NCBI RefSeq assembly: GCF_027622945.1
Contig: NZ_JAPZVQ010000003.1
Location: 263,422 to 327,421, forward strand
Direction of reading: 5' to 3'
DNA from: Glycomyces lechevalierae
Lineage (GTDB): Bacteria > Actinomycetota > Actinomycetes > Mycobacteriales > Micromonosporaceae
Length of the DNA stretch: 64,000 bases
Below are positions 17,017-24,849 of the stretch, piece by piece. Both the position numbers and the translations under genes were made by a program. The stretch's first letter is position 1. The number at the start of each line of letters is the position of its first letter. The notes below the pieces were generated by a model, which did not search any database, was not told where the DNA came from, and worked only from the letters and a program-made list of their open reading frames with translations.

Positions 17017-17841
17017 ATGTCTGACGCCCCTGGTTCCGGTTCGGTTACCGGAGTTCCCACCGCTACGCCTGCGGCCGCTTCCGCTGCTGACGTCGCGTTC
17101 GCGGCTGAGTTGGCGAGCGGCGCCGGGGAGTTGCTCCTGAAGTTGAGGGATGTGTTGGGGTTCTCGGATCCCAAGGCGCTCAAGGCCGCTGGGGATCAGC
17201 AGGCCAATGACTACCTGCTTGGAAGGGTCGCCGCCGAGCGGCCCGGGGATGCCGTGCTTTCCGAGGAAGGCAAGGGCGAGACCGGGCGGGTCGGGACTGA
17301 GCGGCTCGGGGCTGATCGCGTCTGGATCATCGATCCACTTGACGGGACTCGTGAGTACTCCGAGGCCGGGCGGGACGACTGGGCCGTGCACGTTGCTCTC
17401 TGGCAGCGGGGCCTTGGACTGACCGCTTCCGCCGTCGCGCTTCCGGCACAATCTGTGACGTTGCGCACTGATGAGGTGTACGCGGTTCCCGCGCTTCGCG
17501 AGGGGAAGCCGCGTATCGCCGTGTCGCGCACCAGACCACCGGCCGAGGTGGAGGCCGTCGCCGCCGCGTTGGGCGCGGAACTCGTGCCGATGGGCTCCGC
17601 CGGAGCCAAGGTCATGGCCGTGGTCGCCGGTACAGTTGACGCTTATGTGCACGCCGGCGGGCAGTTCGAGTGGGACTCCGCCGCTCCCGTAGGGGTGGCC
17701 CTCGCCTCCGGCTGGCACGCGACGCGGATCGACGGCGCCCCGCTGCAGTACAACAATGCCGACCCGTACCTGCCGGACCTGCTGGTCTGCCGCCCCGACC
17801 TGGCCGGGCCCGCGCTCGAGGCCATTCGAGGGACGAACTGA
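17017..17841 (+). CDS. cysQ: 3'(2'),5'-bisphosphate nucleotidase CysQ (inositol-monophosphatase family)
   Basis: 274 residues. After an Ala/Thr/Ser-rich start comes the metal-dependent phosphatase fold with LSEEGKGE (metal Glu), [20 protein letters not shown] (family signature, PLDGT) and [20 protein letters not shown] (second metal site). It hydrolyses PAP, the by-product of PAPS-using sulfotransferases and reductases. The next two genes make APS, so the sulfur-assimilation role is favoured over inositol phosphatase. No ribosome site; see the leaderless promoter just upstream. Confidence 0.92.
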   Translation: MSDAPGSGSVTGVPTATPAAASAADVAFAAELASGAGELLLKLRDVLGFSDPKALKAAGDQQANDYLLGRVAAERPGDAVLSEEGKGETGRVGTERLGADRVWIIDPLDGTREYSEAGRDDWAVHVALWQRGLGLTASAVALPAQSVTLRTDEVYAVPALREGKPRIAVSRTRPPAEVEAVAAALGAELVPMGSAGAKVMAVVAGTVDAYVHAGGQFEWDSAAPVGVALASGWHATRIDGAPLQYNNADPYLPDLLVCRPDLAGPALEAIRGTN

Positions 17842-17912
17842 CCACCCGGTCCCCGACCGGACCCGACAAACGAACACCCCGAACGGGGTCAGCCGAGAGG
17901 AGCATTGCGCCG

Positions 17913-18815
17913 GTGAGCGACTACCGCATCAGCCACATCGCCGCGCTGGAGGCCGAGGCGATCTTCATCTTCCGTGAAGTCGCGGCCACCTGTCAGCGGC
18001 CCGTGCTGCTCTTCTCCGGCGGCAAGGACTCCATCGTCATGCTGCACCTGGCGCAGAAGGCCTTCGCGCCGGCGCCGATCCCGTTCCCGGTGATGCACGT
18101 CGACACCGGCCAGAACTTCGCGGAGGTCATCGACTACCGCGACCGCCGCGTCGCCGAGACCGGCGTGCAGCTCATCGTCGCCTCCGTGCAGGACGCGATC
18201 GACCGTGGCATGGTCGTCGAGCCGCCGGACGGCACCCGCAACCGCATCCAGACCCCCGTGCTCCTGGAAGCTGCCGAGAAGTACCAGTTCGACGCCCTGT
18301 TCGGCGGCGCCCGCCGCGATGAAGAGAAGGCCCGCGCCAAGGAGCGCGTGTTCTCCTTCCGCGACGACTTCGGCCAGTGGGACCCCAAGAACCAGCGCCC
18401 CGAGTTGTGGAACCTGTACAACGGCCGGGTCCACCCGGGCGAGCAGATCCGGGTGTTCCCGCTGTCGAACTGGACCGAGCTCGACGTGTGGCGCTACATC
18501 GGCTCCGAGGACATCCCGCTGCCTGAGGTGTACTTCGCCTCCGAGCGCGAGGTCGTGGACCGCGGCGGCATGCTCTACGCCGTCAACGAGTTCATCAAGC
18601 CGCGCGAGGGCGAGGTGGTCTTCTCCGAGAAGGTCCGCTACCGCACCGTCGGCGACGCGAACCTGACGGCCGGCGTGCGCTCGGACGCGACCACGATCGA
18701 CGAGATCATCGCCGAGGTCGAGGTCACGCGCATCACCGAGCGCGGCGCGACCCGCGGCGACGACAAGACCTCCGAGGCCGCGATGGAAGACCGGAAACGG
18801 GAAGGCTACTTCTAA
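17913..18815 (+). CDS. cysD: Sulfate adenylyltransferase small subunit CysD
   Basis: 300 residues from GTG with GAGAGGAG upstream. ATP-pyrophosphatase-type PP-loop LLFSGGKDSIVML, then HVDTGQNF, FGGARRDEEKARAKERVFSFRD and NWTELDVWRYI, all typical of CysD. With CysN it makes adenosine 5'-phosphosulfate from sulfate and ATP. Its TAA overlaps the cysN ATG (TAATG). The product supplies cysteine synthesis and, via PAPS, sulfotransferases such as the two encoded at 47629 and 51848. Confidence 0.97.
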   Translation: MSDYRISHIAALEAEAIFIFREVAATCQRPVLLFSGGKDSIVMLHLAQKAFAPAPIPFPVMHVDTGQNFAEVIDYRDRRVAETGVQLIVASVQDAIDRGMVVEPPDGTRNRIQTPVLLEAAEKYQFDALFGGARRDEEKARAKERVFSFRDDFGQWDPKNQRPELWNLYNGRVHPGEQIRVFPLSNWTELDVWRYIGSEDIPLPEVYFASEREVVDRGGMLYAVNEFIKPREGEVVFSEKVRYRTVGDANLTAGVRSDATTIDEIIAEVEVTRITERGATRGDDKTSEAAMEDRKREGYF

Positions 18816-20092
18816 TGACGGACACGCTGACCTCCCGCGAGGACACGCACGAACTGCTGCGCTTCGCCACGGCCGGTTCGGTGGACGACGGCAAGTCGAC
18901 CCTCATCGGCCGCCTCCTGTTCGACTCGAAGGCGCTCTTCGACGACCAGTGGGACGCCGTCGAGGCCGTCAGCGCCGGCCGCGGCGACGAGTACACCGAC
19001 CTCGCGCTGCTCACGGACGGCCTCCGCTCCGAGCGCGAGCAGGGCATCACGATCGACGTCGCGTACCGCTACTTCTCCACGCCCGAGCGCAAGTTCATCA
19101 TCGCGGACACGCCCGGCCACATCCAGTACACGCGCAACATGGTCACCGGTGCGTCCACCGCCGACCTCGCGCTGATCCTGGTCGACGCCCGGAAGGGCCT
19201 CGTGGAGCAGTCCCGCCGCCACGCGTTCCTGTGCTCGCTGCTGCGCGTGCCGCACATGGTGCTGTGCGTCAACAAGATGGACCTCGTGGACTACGACGAG
19301 GCCGTCTTCAAGCGGATCGAGAACGAGTTCTCCGCGTTCGCCACGAAGCTCGAGGTCCCCGACCTGACGGTCATCCCGATCTCGGCCCTCAAGGGCGACA
19401 ACGTGGTCAACCGCTCCGAGAACATGCCGTGGTTCAACGGCCCGAGCCTCCTCCACCACCTGGAGAAGGTCCACATCGCCTCGGACCGCAACCTCGTGGA
19501 CGTGCGCTTCCCGGTCCAGCACGTGATCCGGCCGCACTCCAACGACAACCACGACTTCCGCGGCTACGCGGGCCAGGTCGCCTCCGGCGTCATGAAGCCC
19601 GGCGACGAGGTCATGGTGCTGCCCAGCGGCTTCACCTCGCGTATCGCGTCGATCGAGACCGCTGACGGCCCGCTCGACGAGGCCTTCCCGCCCTTGAGCG
19701 TCACCGTGCGTCTCGAGGACGAGCTCGACGTCTCCCGCGGCGACATGCTCTGCCGCCCCGGCAACCAGGCGCGGGTGTCCCAGGACATCGAGGCGATGGT
19801 CTGCTGGATGGACGAGGCGCGCCCGCTCAAGCTGCGCGGCAAGTACGCCGTCAAGCACACCACGGCCGACGTGCGCGCGATCGTGAAGGACGTCCAGTAC
19901 CAGCTCGACGTCAACACGCTCCACCGCGACGAGACCGCGACCGAGTTGAGGCTCAACGAGATCGGCCGCGTCACGCTCCGCACGACCAAGCCGCTCCTGT
20001 GTGACGACTACCGCCGCAACCGGGCGACCGGCGGCTTCATCATCATCGATGAGTCCGACAACCGCACCGTCGGCGCGGGCATCATCGTCTAA
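18815..20092 (+). CDS. cysN: Sulfate adenylyltransferase large (GTPase) subunit CysN
   Basis: 425 residues. EF-Tu-like GTPase: SVDDGKSTLIGRLLFD (G1), GITIDVAYRYF (G2), DTPGHIQYTRNM (G3) and NKMDLVDYD (G4), then two beta-barrel domains. GTP hydrolysis drives APS formation by CysD. Short form: there is no C-terminal APS kinase (CysC) domain, and no cysC is in the window, so PAPS formation needs a gene elsewhere. A long hairpin follows the stop directly. Confidence 0.97.
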   Translation: MTDTLTSREDTHELLRFATAGSVDDGKSTLIGRLLFDSKALFDDQWDAVEAVSAGRGDEYTDLALLTDGLRSEREQGITIDVAYRYFSTPERKFIIADTPGHIQYTRNMVTGASTADLALILVDARKGLVEQSRRHAFLCSLLRVPHMVLCVNKMDLVDYDEAVFKRIENEFSAFATKLEVPDLTVIPISALKGDNVVNRSENMPWFNGPSLLHHLEKVHIASDRNLVDVRFPVQHVIRPHSNDNHDFRGYAGQVASGVMKPGDEVMVLPSGFTSRIASIETADGPLDEAFPPLSVTVRLEDELDVSRGDMLCRPGNQARVSQDIEAMVCWMDEARPLKLRGKYAVKHTTADVRAIVKDVQYQLDVNTLHRDETATELRLNEIGRVTLRTTKPLLCDDYRRNRATGGFIIIDESDNRTVGAGIIV

Positions 20093-20152
20093 GCCCCACA
20101 ACGGATTCGGGCCCGACCGCGAAAGCAGTTGGGCCCGAACTCATTGTGGGGC
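20093..20152 (+). terminator. Large hairpin terminator after cysN
   Basis: GCCCCACAA (20093-20101) pairs with TTGTGGGGC (20144-20152). An inner stem TTCGGGCCCGA / TTGGGCCCGAA strengthens it. It begins at the base after the cysN stop. Confidence 0.75.
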
Positions 20153-20238
20153 TTGGTGACTGGTGTCACGTAGAACTGGATTCGTGCCGGAGTGTTGAAA
20201 CGCGAATCGTGCGCTGAGTCCCAATACCGTTTCATGTC

Positions 20239-21135
20239 ATGGTCACTCATAACCATGAGATTCCCATCCGCCTCTTCCAAGATCGACCCGAGATCGCGGC
20301 TGAACTGCTGACGAAGGCGGTCGGATCAACCGTCCCGTTCTACTCCAGCGCGGTGTCAGAGTCTGAAGCATTGACGAACTGTGATCCGCTCGAACTGAAC
20401 TGCGACAACGTCGCAGTGTTTCGCGACGCCTTCGGCAAGCCGGTCTGCGCCATCATCACCGAGATCCAGCGAAGCGAGGATAGGGACAAGCCCTACACCT
20501 GGCCGATGTACCTGACCAACCTGCGGTCTCGACTCCGGTGCCAGGTGCAGTTGCTGGTCATCTGCACCAATGAAGCGACCGCGAAATGGGCCGGCCAGCT
20601 CATCAAGATCGGGCCGCCAGAGTTCGTTCTGCGCCCCGATGTGATCGGGCCGGGGGACTTGGTTCGGTTCATCGCTGATTTCGACACGAGGGAAGCGGTC
20701 GAACTGCTGATCCTGATCGCAGCGACAAAGGACAAGGGGCCGGGGACCGAATCCATCGCCCGCGACCTCGGCCGCCGCCTCAACGAACTTTCCGAGCCCG
20801 ACCGCAAGAAGTACACTGGTTGGGCGTTCCAACTGCTCTCAACAGCTGCCTGCGAGATTCTGGAGGACCAAATGAGCCTGAGGTACGAGGAGTACCGCGA
20901 GACCTATGCCGGTCAGCTCGAACAACGCGGTGAGGCGCGCGGCGAAGCGCGTGGCGAGGCTCGCGGTGAGGCGCGCGGCATGGCGAGAGCCGTGCTCGAG
21001 ATGTTCGAACTCCGCGGCGTCGAGGTGTCCGAGGCCGTTCGGGAGCGGATTTTGGCCTGCACCGATGCGGATCAGGCGGAGCGCTGGTTCACCAGCGCCT
21101 TCAGTGCCTCCCGCGCGGAGGAGATCTTCGACTGA
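20239..21135 (+). CDS. PD-(D/E)XK nuclease-like protein, Rpn/DUF4351-like, with GEAR repeats
   Basis: 298 residues. Residues ~50-100 carry a PD-(D/E)XK-like core: D56 (CDNVAVFRD), then CAIITEIQRSEDRDKPYTW with E75 and Q77, as in Rpn/transposase-31-type proteins that have E-x-Q instead of E-x-K. The middle is helical. Near residue 235 four tandem GEAR repeats (GEARGEARGEARGEARG) form a charged helix. Members of this group are linked to recombination-promoting nucleases, but no activity can be claimed. A TACCGT hexamer eight bases before the ATG and no ribosome site suggest a leaderless mRNA. Flanked by strong terminators on both sides, so transcribed alone. Confidence 0.6.
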   Translation: MVTHNHEIPIRLFQDRPEIAAELLTKAVGSTVPFYSSAVSESEALTNCDPLELNCDNVAVFRDAFGKPVCAIITEIQRSEDRDKPYTWPMYLTNLRSRLRCQVQLLVICTNEATAKWAGQLIKIGPPEFVLRPDVIGPGDLVRFIADFDTREAVELLILIAATKDKGPGTESIARDLGRRLNELSEPDRKKYTGWAFQLLSTAACEILEDQMSLRYEEYRETYAGQLEQRGEARGEARGEARGEARGMARAVLEMFELRGVEVSEAVRERILACTDADQAERWFTSAFSASRAEEIFD

Positions 21136-21154
21136 GTACGTGCCTTTGACTTTT

Positions 21155-21187
21155 ATGGGCCCGAGCCGCAATGCGGCTCGGGCCCAT
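21155..21187. terminator. Bidirectional hairpin terminator
   Basis: ATGGGCCCGAGCCGCA pairs perfectly (16 bp) with TGCGGCTCGGGCCCAT across a single unpaired base. Lies between the convergent nuclease-like and YjbR/MmcQ genes and can serve both. Confidence 0.85.
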
Positions 21188-21192
21188 TGCGT

Positions 21193-21534
21193 TCACGGTT
21201 GTTCGTAGGCCTTGCGGACGCGTACGGGGGCCTTGAGGTGCCAGGCGTCCTCGATCAGTTCGGTGAGGCGCTCCGGGTCGATCTTGTCGAGGTGGACGAG
21301 GATCATCGCGTAGCCGTCGTAGTGGGGCGTGGTGTAGAACGCCGGGTCGGCGGAGGCGAGGAGGGCGGCTTTCTCACTGGGGTCGCAGACGAGGGCGAGG
21401 CCGCCTTCGGCCTCGGTGCGGAGGCGGGCGAAGAATCGGCCCTTGACCTTGAGGGAGGGGGTGTGCCAGCTCGTGGTCACCTCGACCTCGGAGAGGCGGG
21501 AGGCGATGGTCACGACGTCGTCCCAGGTCGGCAT
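21193..21534 (-). CDS. YjbR/MmcQ-family protein
   Basis: 113 residues with AGGAG before the ATG. Short alpha-beta protein of the CyaY-like/MmcQ fold: TSWHTPSLKVKGRFFARLR, then ALVCDPSEKAALLASADPAFY, HYDGYAMILVHL and a final AWHLKAPVRVRKAY. These proteins are called DNA-binding in databases, but the biological role is unsettled. Stands alone, convergent with the upstream neighbour. Confidence 0.85.
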   Translation of the reverse strand: MPTWDDVVTIASRLSEVEVTTSWHTPSLKVKGRFFARLRTEAEGGLALVCDPSEKAALLASADPAFYTTPHYDGYAMILVHLDKIDPERLTELIEDAWHLKAPVRVRKAYEQP

Positions 21535-21583
21535 GGTGGGCTCCTCTCGACACCACCATGGTCCCGCACGGGTGCGACAGCCG

Positions 21584-22333
21584 CTAAGGGTTGATCCAGT
21601 TGCCGATCGAGATGAGGCTGGCGGCGGAGGCGCCGAGGACGGCGGTGGCGACGACGGCCGCGGCGAGGAGTCGCAGGGGCGTCTGGGTCCAGTCGGGGCC
21701 GATCTGGTGGCGCATGGCGGGCATGGAGCCGGTGCCGGGTTCGGGCTGCGGGGCCTGCTCGGCGGGCGGGAGTGCTTCTTCGACCTTGGGCCGCATGAAG
21801 TTCGCGGTGGAGAGCAGCTGCGTGTCGCCGTTGACGCCGTTGTCGACGCGGATGTGGTCGACCTGGACGGAGACGGGGCCGACCGAGCCGCGGAGGCCGT
21901 CGCCGACGCGTGCGAACTGGGCGGTGTCGCCCGGCCGGTAGCCGCTGAGGCTGGGGCGGGAGTGCTCGCCGGTGAGGCCGGAGGCCGAGCTCTCGCGGCC
22001 GACGCGGGGGACCGACCAGTTGTTGAAGCCCGGTTCCGAGCCGTGGCGCGGGGCCGAGCCCTCGCCGTGCGGCTGGGAGTACGCCTGGTGCGGTTCCGAA
22101 GCGCCGTAACGGGGTTCGGAGTGCGCGCTGCGGGTGTCGTCGTCGCTCGGCGCGGAGCTCTCCCAGCTGTAGCGGTACCGCGAGCGCGACTCGCTGCGAG
22201 GCGGCGGCTCGGCGACGGTGTCGACCTGGATCGTGCGCTGCTCGTCGGTGCGGCCGTCGCCGACCCGGGGGAGTTCCCCCGTGGTCGGGTGCGCCGGGTC
22301 GCCGTATCGAGGTCCCCACTGGTCCTGGCTCAC
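21584..22333 (-). CDS. Hydrophilic protein with a C-terminal membrane anchor
   Basis: 249 residues from GTG. Residues 1-210 are low-complexity, rich in Ser, Pro, Glu and Arg, with one ordered-looking stretch (SVGPVSVQVDHIRVDNGVNG). A single C-terminal helix LLAAAVVATAVLGASAASLI is followed by six residues, giving a tail-anchored topology with the bulk in the cytosol. No family recognised. Ten bases downstream of the DUF305 gene, so it is probably cotranscribed with DUF305 and the DUF3105 genes. Confidence 0.7.
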   Translation of the reverse strand: MSQDQWGPRYGDPAHPTTGELPRVGDGRTDEQRTIQVDTVAEPPPRSESRSRYRYSWESSAPSDDDTRSAHSEPRYGASEPHQAYSQPHGEGSAPRHGSEPGFNNWSVPRVGRESSASGLTGEHSRPSLSGYRPGDTAQFARVGDGLRGSVGPVSVQVDHIRVDNGVNGDTQLLSTANFMRPKVEEALPPAEQAPQPEPGTGSMPAMRHQIGPDWTQTPLRLLAAAVVATAVLGASAASLISIGNWINP

Positions 22334-22343
22334 AGCGGCGTCC

Positions 22344-22964
22344 CTACTCTTCGACGGCGTTCAGGATGTTGTCGCGGTGGTTCTCGAGGTTCTCGATCTC
22401 GGCCTGCTGCTGGCTGATGGTGCGCCGGGCCGCGGTCGCGACGAGGTCGTTGTCGGTGCGGTCGAGCACGAGCTTGGCCATGTCGACGCCGCCGATGTGG
22501 TGGGCGATCATGAGGTCCGCGAACATGACGTCGGCTTCGTTCCCGGTGAGGGACTTGAACTCGTCCATCTGCTCCTGGGTGGCCATGCCCGGCATGAGCC
22601 CGCCGGTCTCCTCGCTGTCGTGCGAGTGCTCGTCGCCCGCCCACGCCATCGGCTCGCCGCTGGAGAGCTGGACGCCCCAGTCGCGCAGCCAGGTGCGGTA
22701 CATGCCGATCTCGGTGCTCTGCGTGGTGGCGATGTCGTACGCGACCGTCGTCATCGCCGGGTCCGAGCCGTTCTGCCACTCGTACATGGCCATCTCGACG
22801 GCCTGCTGGTGGTGCGTCTGCATGTCGCGCGCGAAGCCGGCCTCGACCGAGTCGTTGCCCGGCGCCGAGGTGCCGGAGACCCAGCCGACCCCGAAGCCCG
22901 CGGCGAGCATCAGCACGGCCGTGATCGCGATCAGCAATGCGGGCCTGCGCCACAAGCGGCTCAT
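22344..22964 (-). CDS. DUF305 exported protein (ferritin-like, probable copper-associated)
   Basis: 206 residues with GAGAGGA before the ATG. An N-terminal signal anchor (LLIAITAVLMLAAGFGVGWV) is followed by two DUF305 repeats, GFARDMQTHHQQAVEMAMYE and FADLMIAHHIGGVDMAKLVL. The HH-x(4)-M patterns are the metal-type signatures of this helical-bundle family, often found in copper-handling loci. Located outside the membrane. Clusters with DUF3105 genes, a pairing frequent in actinobacteria. Confidence 0.92.
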   Translation of the reverse strand: MSRLWRRPALLIAITAVLMLAAGFGVGWVSGTSAPGNDSVEAGFARDMQTHHQQAVEMAMYEWQNGSDPAMTTVAYDIATTQSTEIGMYRTWLRDWGVQLSSGEPMAWAGDEHSHDSEETGGLMPGMATQEQMDEFKSLTGNEADVMFADLMIAHHIGGVDMAKLVLDRTDNDLVATAARRTISQQQAEIENLENHRDNILNAVEE

Positions 22965-23057
22965 TCGTCGTCCTCTCTCGGCGGGCGCTCCCCGAATGAG
23001 AGCGCCCGTTCCCTCACTTGCCTAACGAGCGTCGCCCCGAAAGGTTCGCGCGTGTCG

Positions 23058-23903
23058 TCAGCCTGTGGGCATCTGCTGGTCGGCCATGGTCGTGGTCAGG
23101 CCGTTGGCGCACTGCGCGCCCGGCTCGGCCGCGTTGTCGGCGTTCTGGATGTAGAAGTCCATGAACTCGTCGATCTTCGGGTCGTTGATGTCGTCCGTCT
23201 TGTACTGGACGCCCCACGCCTGCACCGAGACGGCCACGCCCATCTCCGGGTACGGGCTCATCAGCGAGAAGTCGCGGCCCTCGACCTTGGCGGCGAGGGT
23301 CTTGATGCCGTCGCCGTCGACGAGCGCCGGGTCGTAGGTCAGCCAGACAGCGCCGTGCTCGAGGGAGTGGACGGCGTTGCCGTCCGCGATCTGCGCGTCG
23401 TAGACCGAGCCGGTGCAGGTCTGCCACTGGCTGAGGTGGTCGCCGCCCGCGGGCGGGGTGATCTCGTACGTGGGGACCGCGGTCGGGTCCTCGCCGTCGA
23501 TGTGGGTCTGCTGCACGACCCACGGGTACTTGAGGTCCTCCTCCTTGACGTCGCCGTCCTGGAGGGCCTCGGTCACCTCGGAGTAGTTCTTGTAGTCGCC
23601 GTAGTAGGAGGTGATGCCTTCCGGCGGCTGGCTGCGGTCCCAGACGACGAACACGGCGGCCCCGATCAGGCCGAGCGCCACGACGCCGACGCCGGTGAAC
23701 GTGGCGATCAGACCCCACGGCTTCGGCTGCTTGACCTGGACGGCGCGGCCCTTCCGGGCGTTCGCGGGCGCCGAGGACTTGCTCAGGCCCTTGCTTTCGC
23801 CCTTGGCGGCGTCTTTCCTGCCGGCCGAGCGTTGTTCAACGACTGCGCCTTTGCCGGTGCTCTTGCCGGAGCCCTTGCTGGCGGTCTGCTTCTTCGATGC
23901 CAT
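23058..23903 (-). CDS. DUF3105 membrane-anchored protein, copy 1
   Basis: 281 residues. The first ~60 residues are Lys/Ala/Ser-rich and cytosolic. One membrane helix (LIATFTGVGVVALGLIGAAVFVV) follows, then an external DUF3105 domain with WQTCTGSVYDAQIADG, NAVHSLEHGAVWLTYDP and FSLMSPYP. Conserved His and Cys residues suggest metal binding, but the role is unknown. Clearly paralogous to the next gene upstream on the same strand; this copy uses a helix anchor instead of a lipid. Confidence 0.92.
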   Translation of the reverse strand: MASKKQTASKGSGKSTGKGAVVEQRSAGRKDAAKGESKGLSKSSAPANARKGRAVQVKQPKPWGLIATFTGVGVVALGLIGAAVFVVWDRSQPPEGITSYYGDYKNYSEVTEALQDGDVKEEDLKYPWVVQQTHIDGEDPTAVPTYEITPPAGGDHLSQWQTCTGSVYDAQIADGNAVHSLEHGAVWLTYDPALVDGDGIKTLAAKVEGRDFSLMSPYPEMGVAVSVQAWGVQYKTDDINDPKIDEFMDFYIQNADNAAEPGAQCANGLTTTMADQQMPTG

Positions 23904-24052
23904 ATCGCGGGGAGAGCCTTATTCGTCGAGGTCGGGATGAGCCGGAGCGGAGCCGGGGAGGGCCCGGTGTGAAGTCCACTCGCGTACGCCACCTTACCTG
24001 GTCGGTCCAGGGCACTCCCTTAGAGCGCGCTGCGAAACGGGCACCCCCGCCC

Positions 24053-24745
24053 CTACTGCGGCGCGGTCGCCGTCACACCGCCCGAGCAGGTCGCGTTCGG
24101 CTCCGGGTTGAACCGCTCGTTCAGCACGTACGTGTCCAGGTACTCGCCGATCTTCGGATCGGACGGGTCCTCGGTCTGGTACCGGTTCCCCCACGACTGC
24201 AGCGACACCGCGACCCCCTGGCCCGGATACGGGCTCATCAGGCTGTAGTCGCGGGCGCCGATGAGCAGCGCCAGCGCCTCGACGTCCGCCGGCTCGACCA
24301 GCTCCGGGTCGTACGTCAGCCACACCGCGCCGTGCTCCATCGAGTGCACCGCGTTCCCGTCGGCGATCGGCCCGTCGTACACCGAGCCGGTGCACGTCTG
24401 CCAGACCGAGAGGTGGCTCCCGCCGGCCGGCGGCTTCAGCTCGTACACCGGGCTCTGGCCGTCCCAGGTGTTCAGCGTGTCCACGTGCTCCTGCTGCGCC
24501 ACGAACGGGTACTCGAGCTCCTCGGCCGTGACCTTCCCGTCCTGGATCGCCGTCATCACCGAGACGTAGTCGCCGTACTCCCCGTAGAAGCTCTCCACCC
24601 CGTCCATCGCGCTCGGCGCAGAGGCGGCGGTCGACTCGGCCGCGGCCTCGCCGTCGGCGCCACCAGGATCGGAGGCGCATCCCGCCAGCGCGCCGAGCGC
24701 GAGGGCGGCGGCGAGGGCGGTCCAGCGGTAGTGAAGCGGGCGCAT
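24053..24745 (-). CDS. DUF3105 lipoprotein, copy 2
   Basis: 230 residues. The ATG at 24745 is chosen because GGAAGG lies about nine bases upstream. The signal then ends in ALAGC with Cys23 as the lipid site. The DUF3105 domain shares long identical stretches with copy 1 (WQTCTGSVYD, NAVHS-x-EHGAVWLTYDP, SLMSPYP). The tandem pair arose by duplication; one is lipid-anchored and the other membrane-spanning. Divergent from argS. Confidence 0.9.
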   Translation of the reverse strand: MRPLHYRWTALAAALALGALAGCASDPGGADGEAAAESTAASAPSAMDGVESFYGEYGDYVSVMTAIQDGKVTAEELEYPFVAQQEHVDTLNTWDGQSPVYELKPPAGGSHLSVWQTCTGSVYDGPIADGNAVHSMEHGAVWLTYDPELVEPADVEALALLIGARDYSLMSPYPGQGVAVSLQSWGNRYQTEDPSDPKIGEYLDTYVLNERFNPEPNATCSGGVTATAPQ

Positions 24746-24837
24746 GTTCGAAGCCTTCCGTCGAGGTTGCACAGAAGCAACCTACCGGTGCAGCCCACAC
24801 GGGGGTTTATCACTCGCGGGCCGCGATCCGCGGCGTC

Positions 24838-24843
24838 TACGAT
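24838..24843 (+). promoter_or_regulatory. -10 box of a probable leaderless argS promoter
   Basis: TACGAT ends six bases before the argS GTG and there is no ribosome site, so transcription likely begins at the start codon. The -35 region is weak. Confidence 0.4.
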
Positions 24844-24849
24844 TACCGG

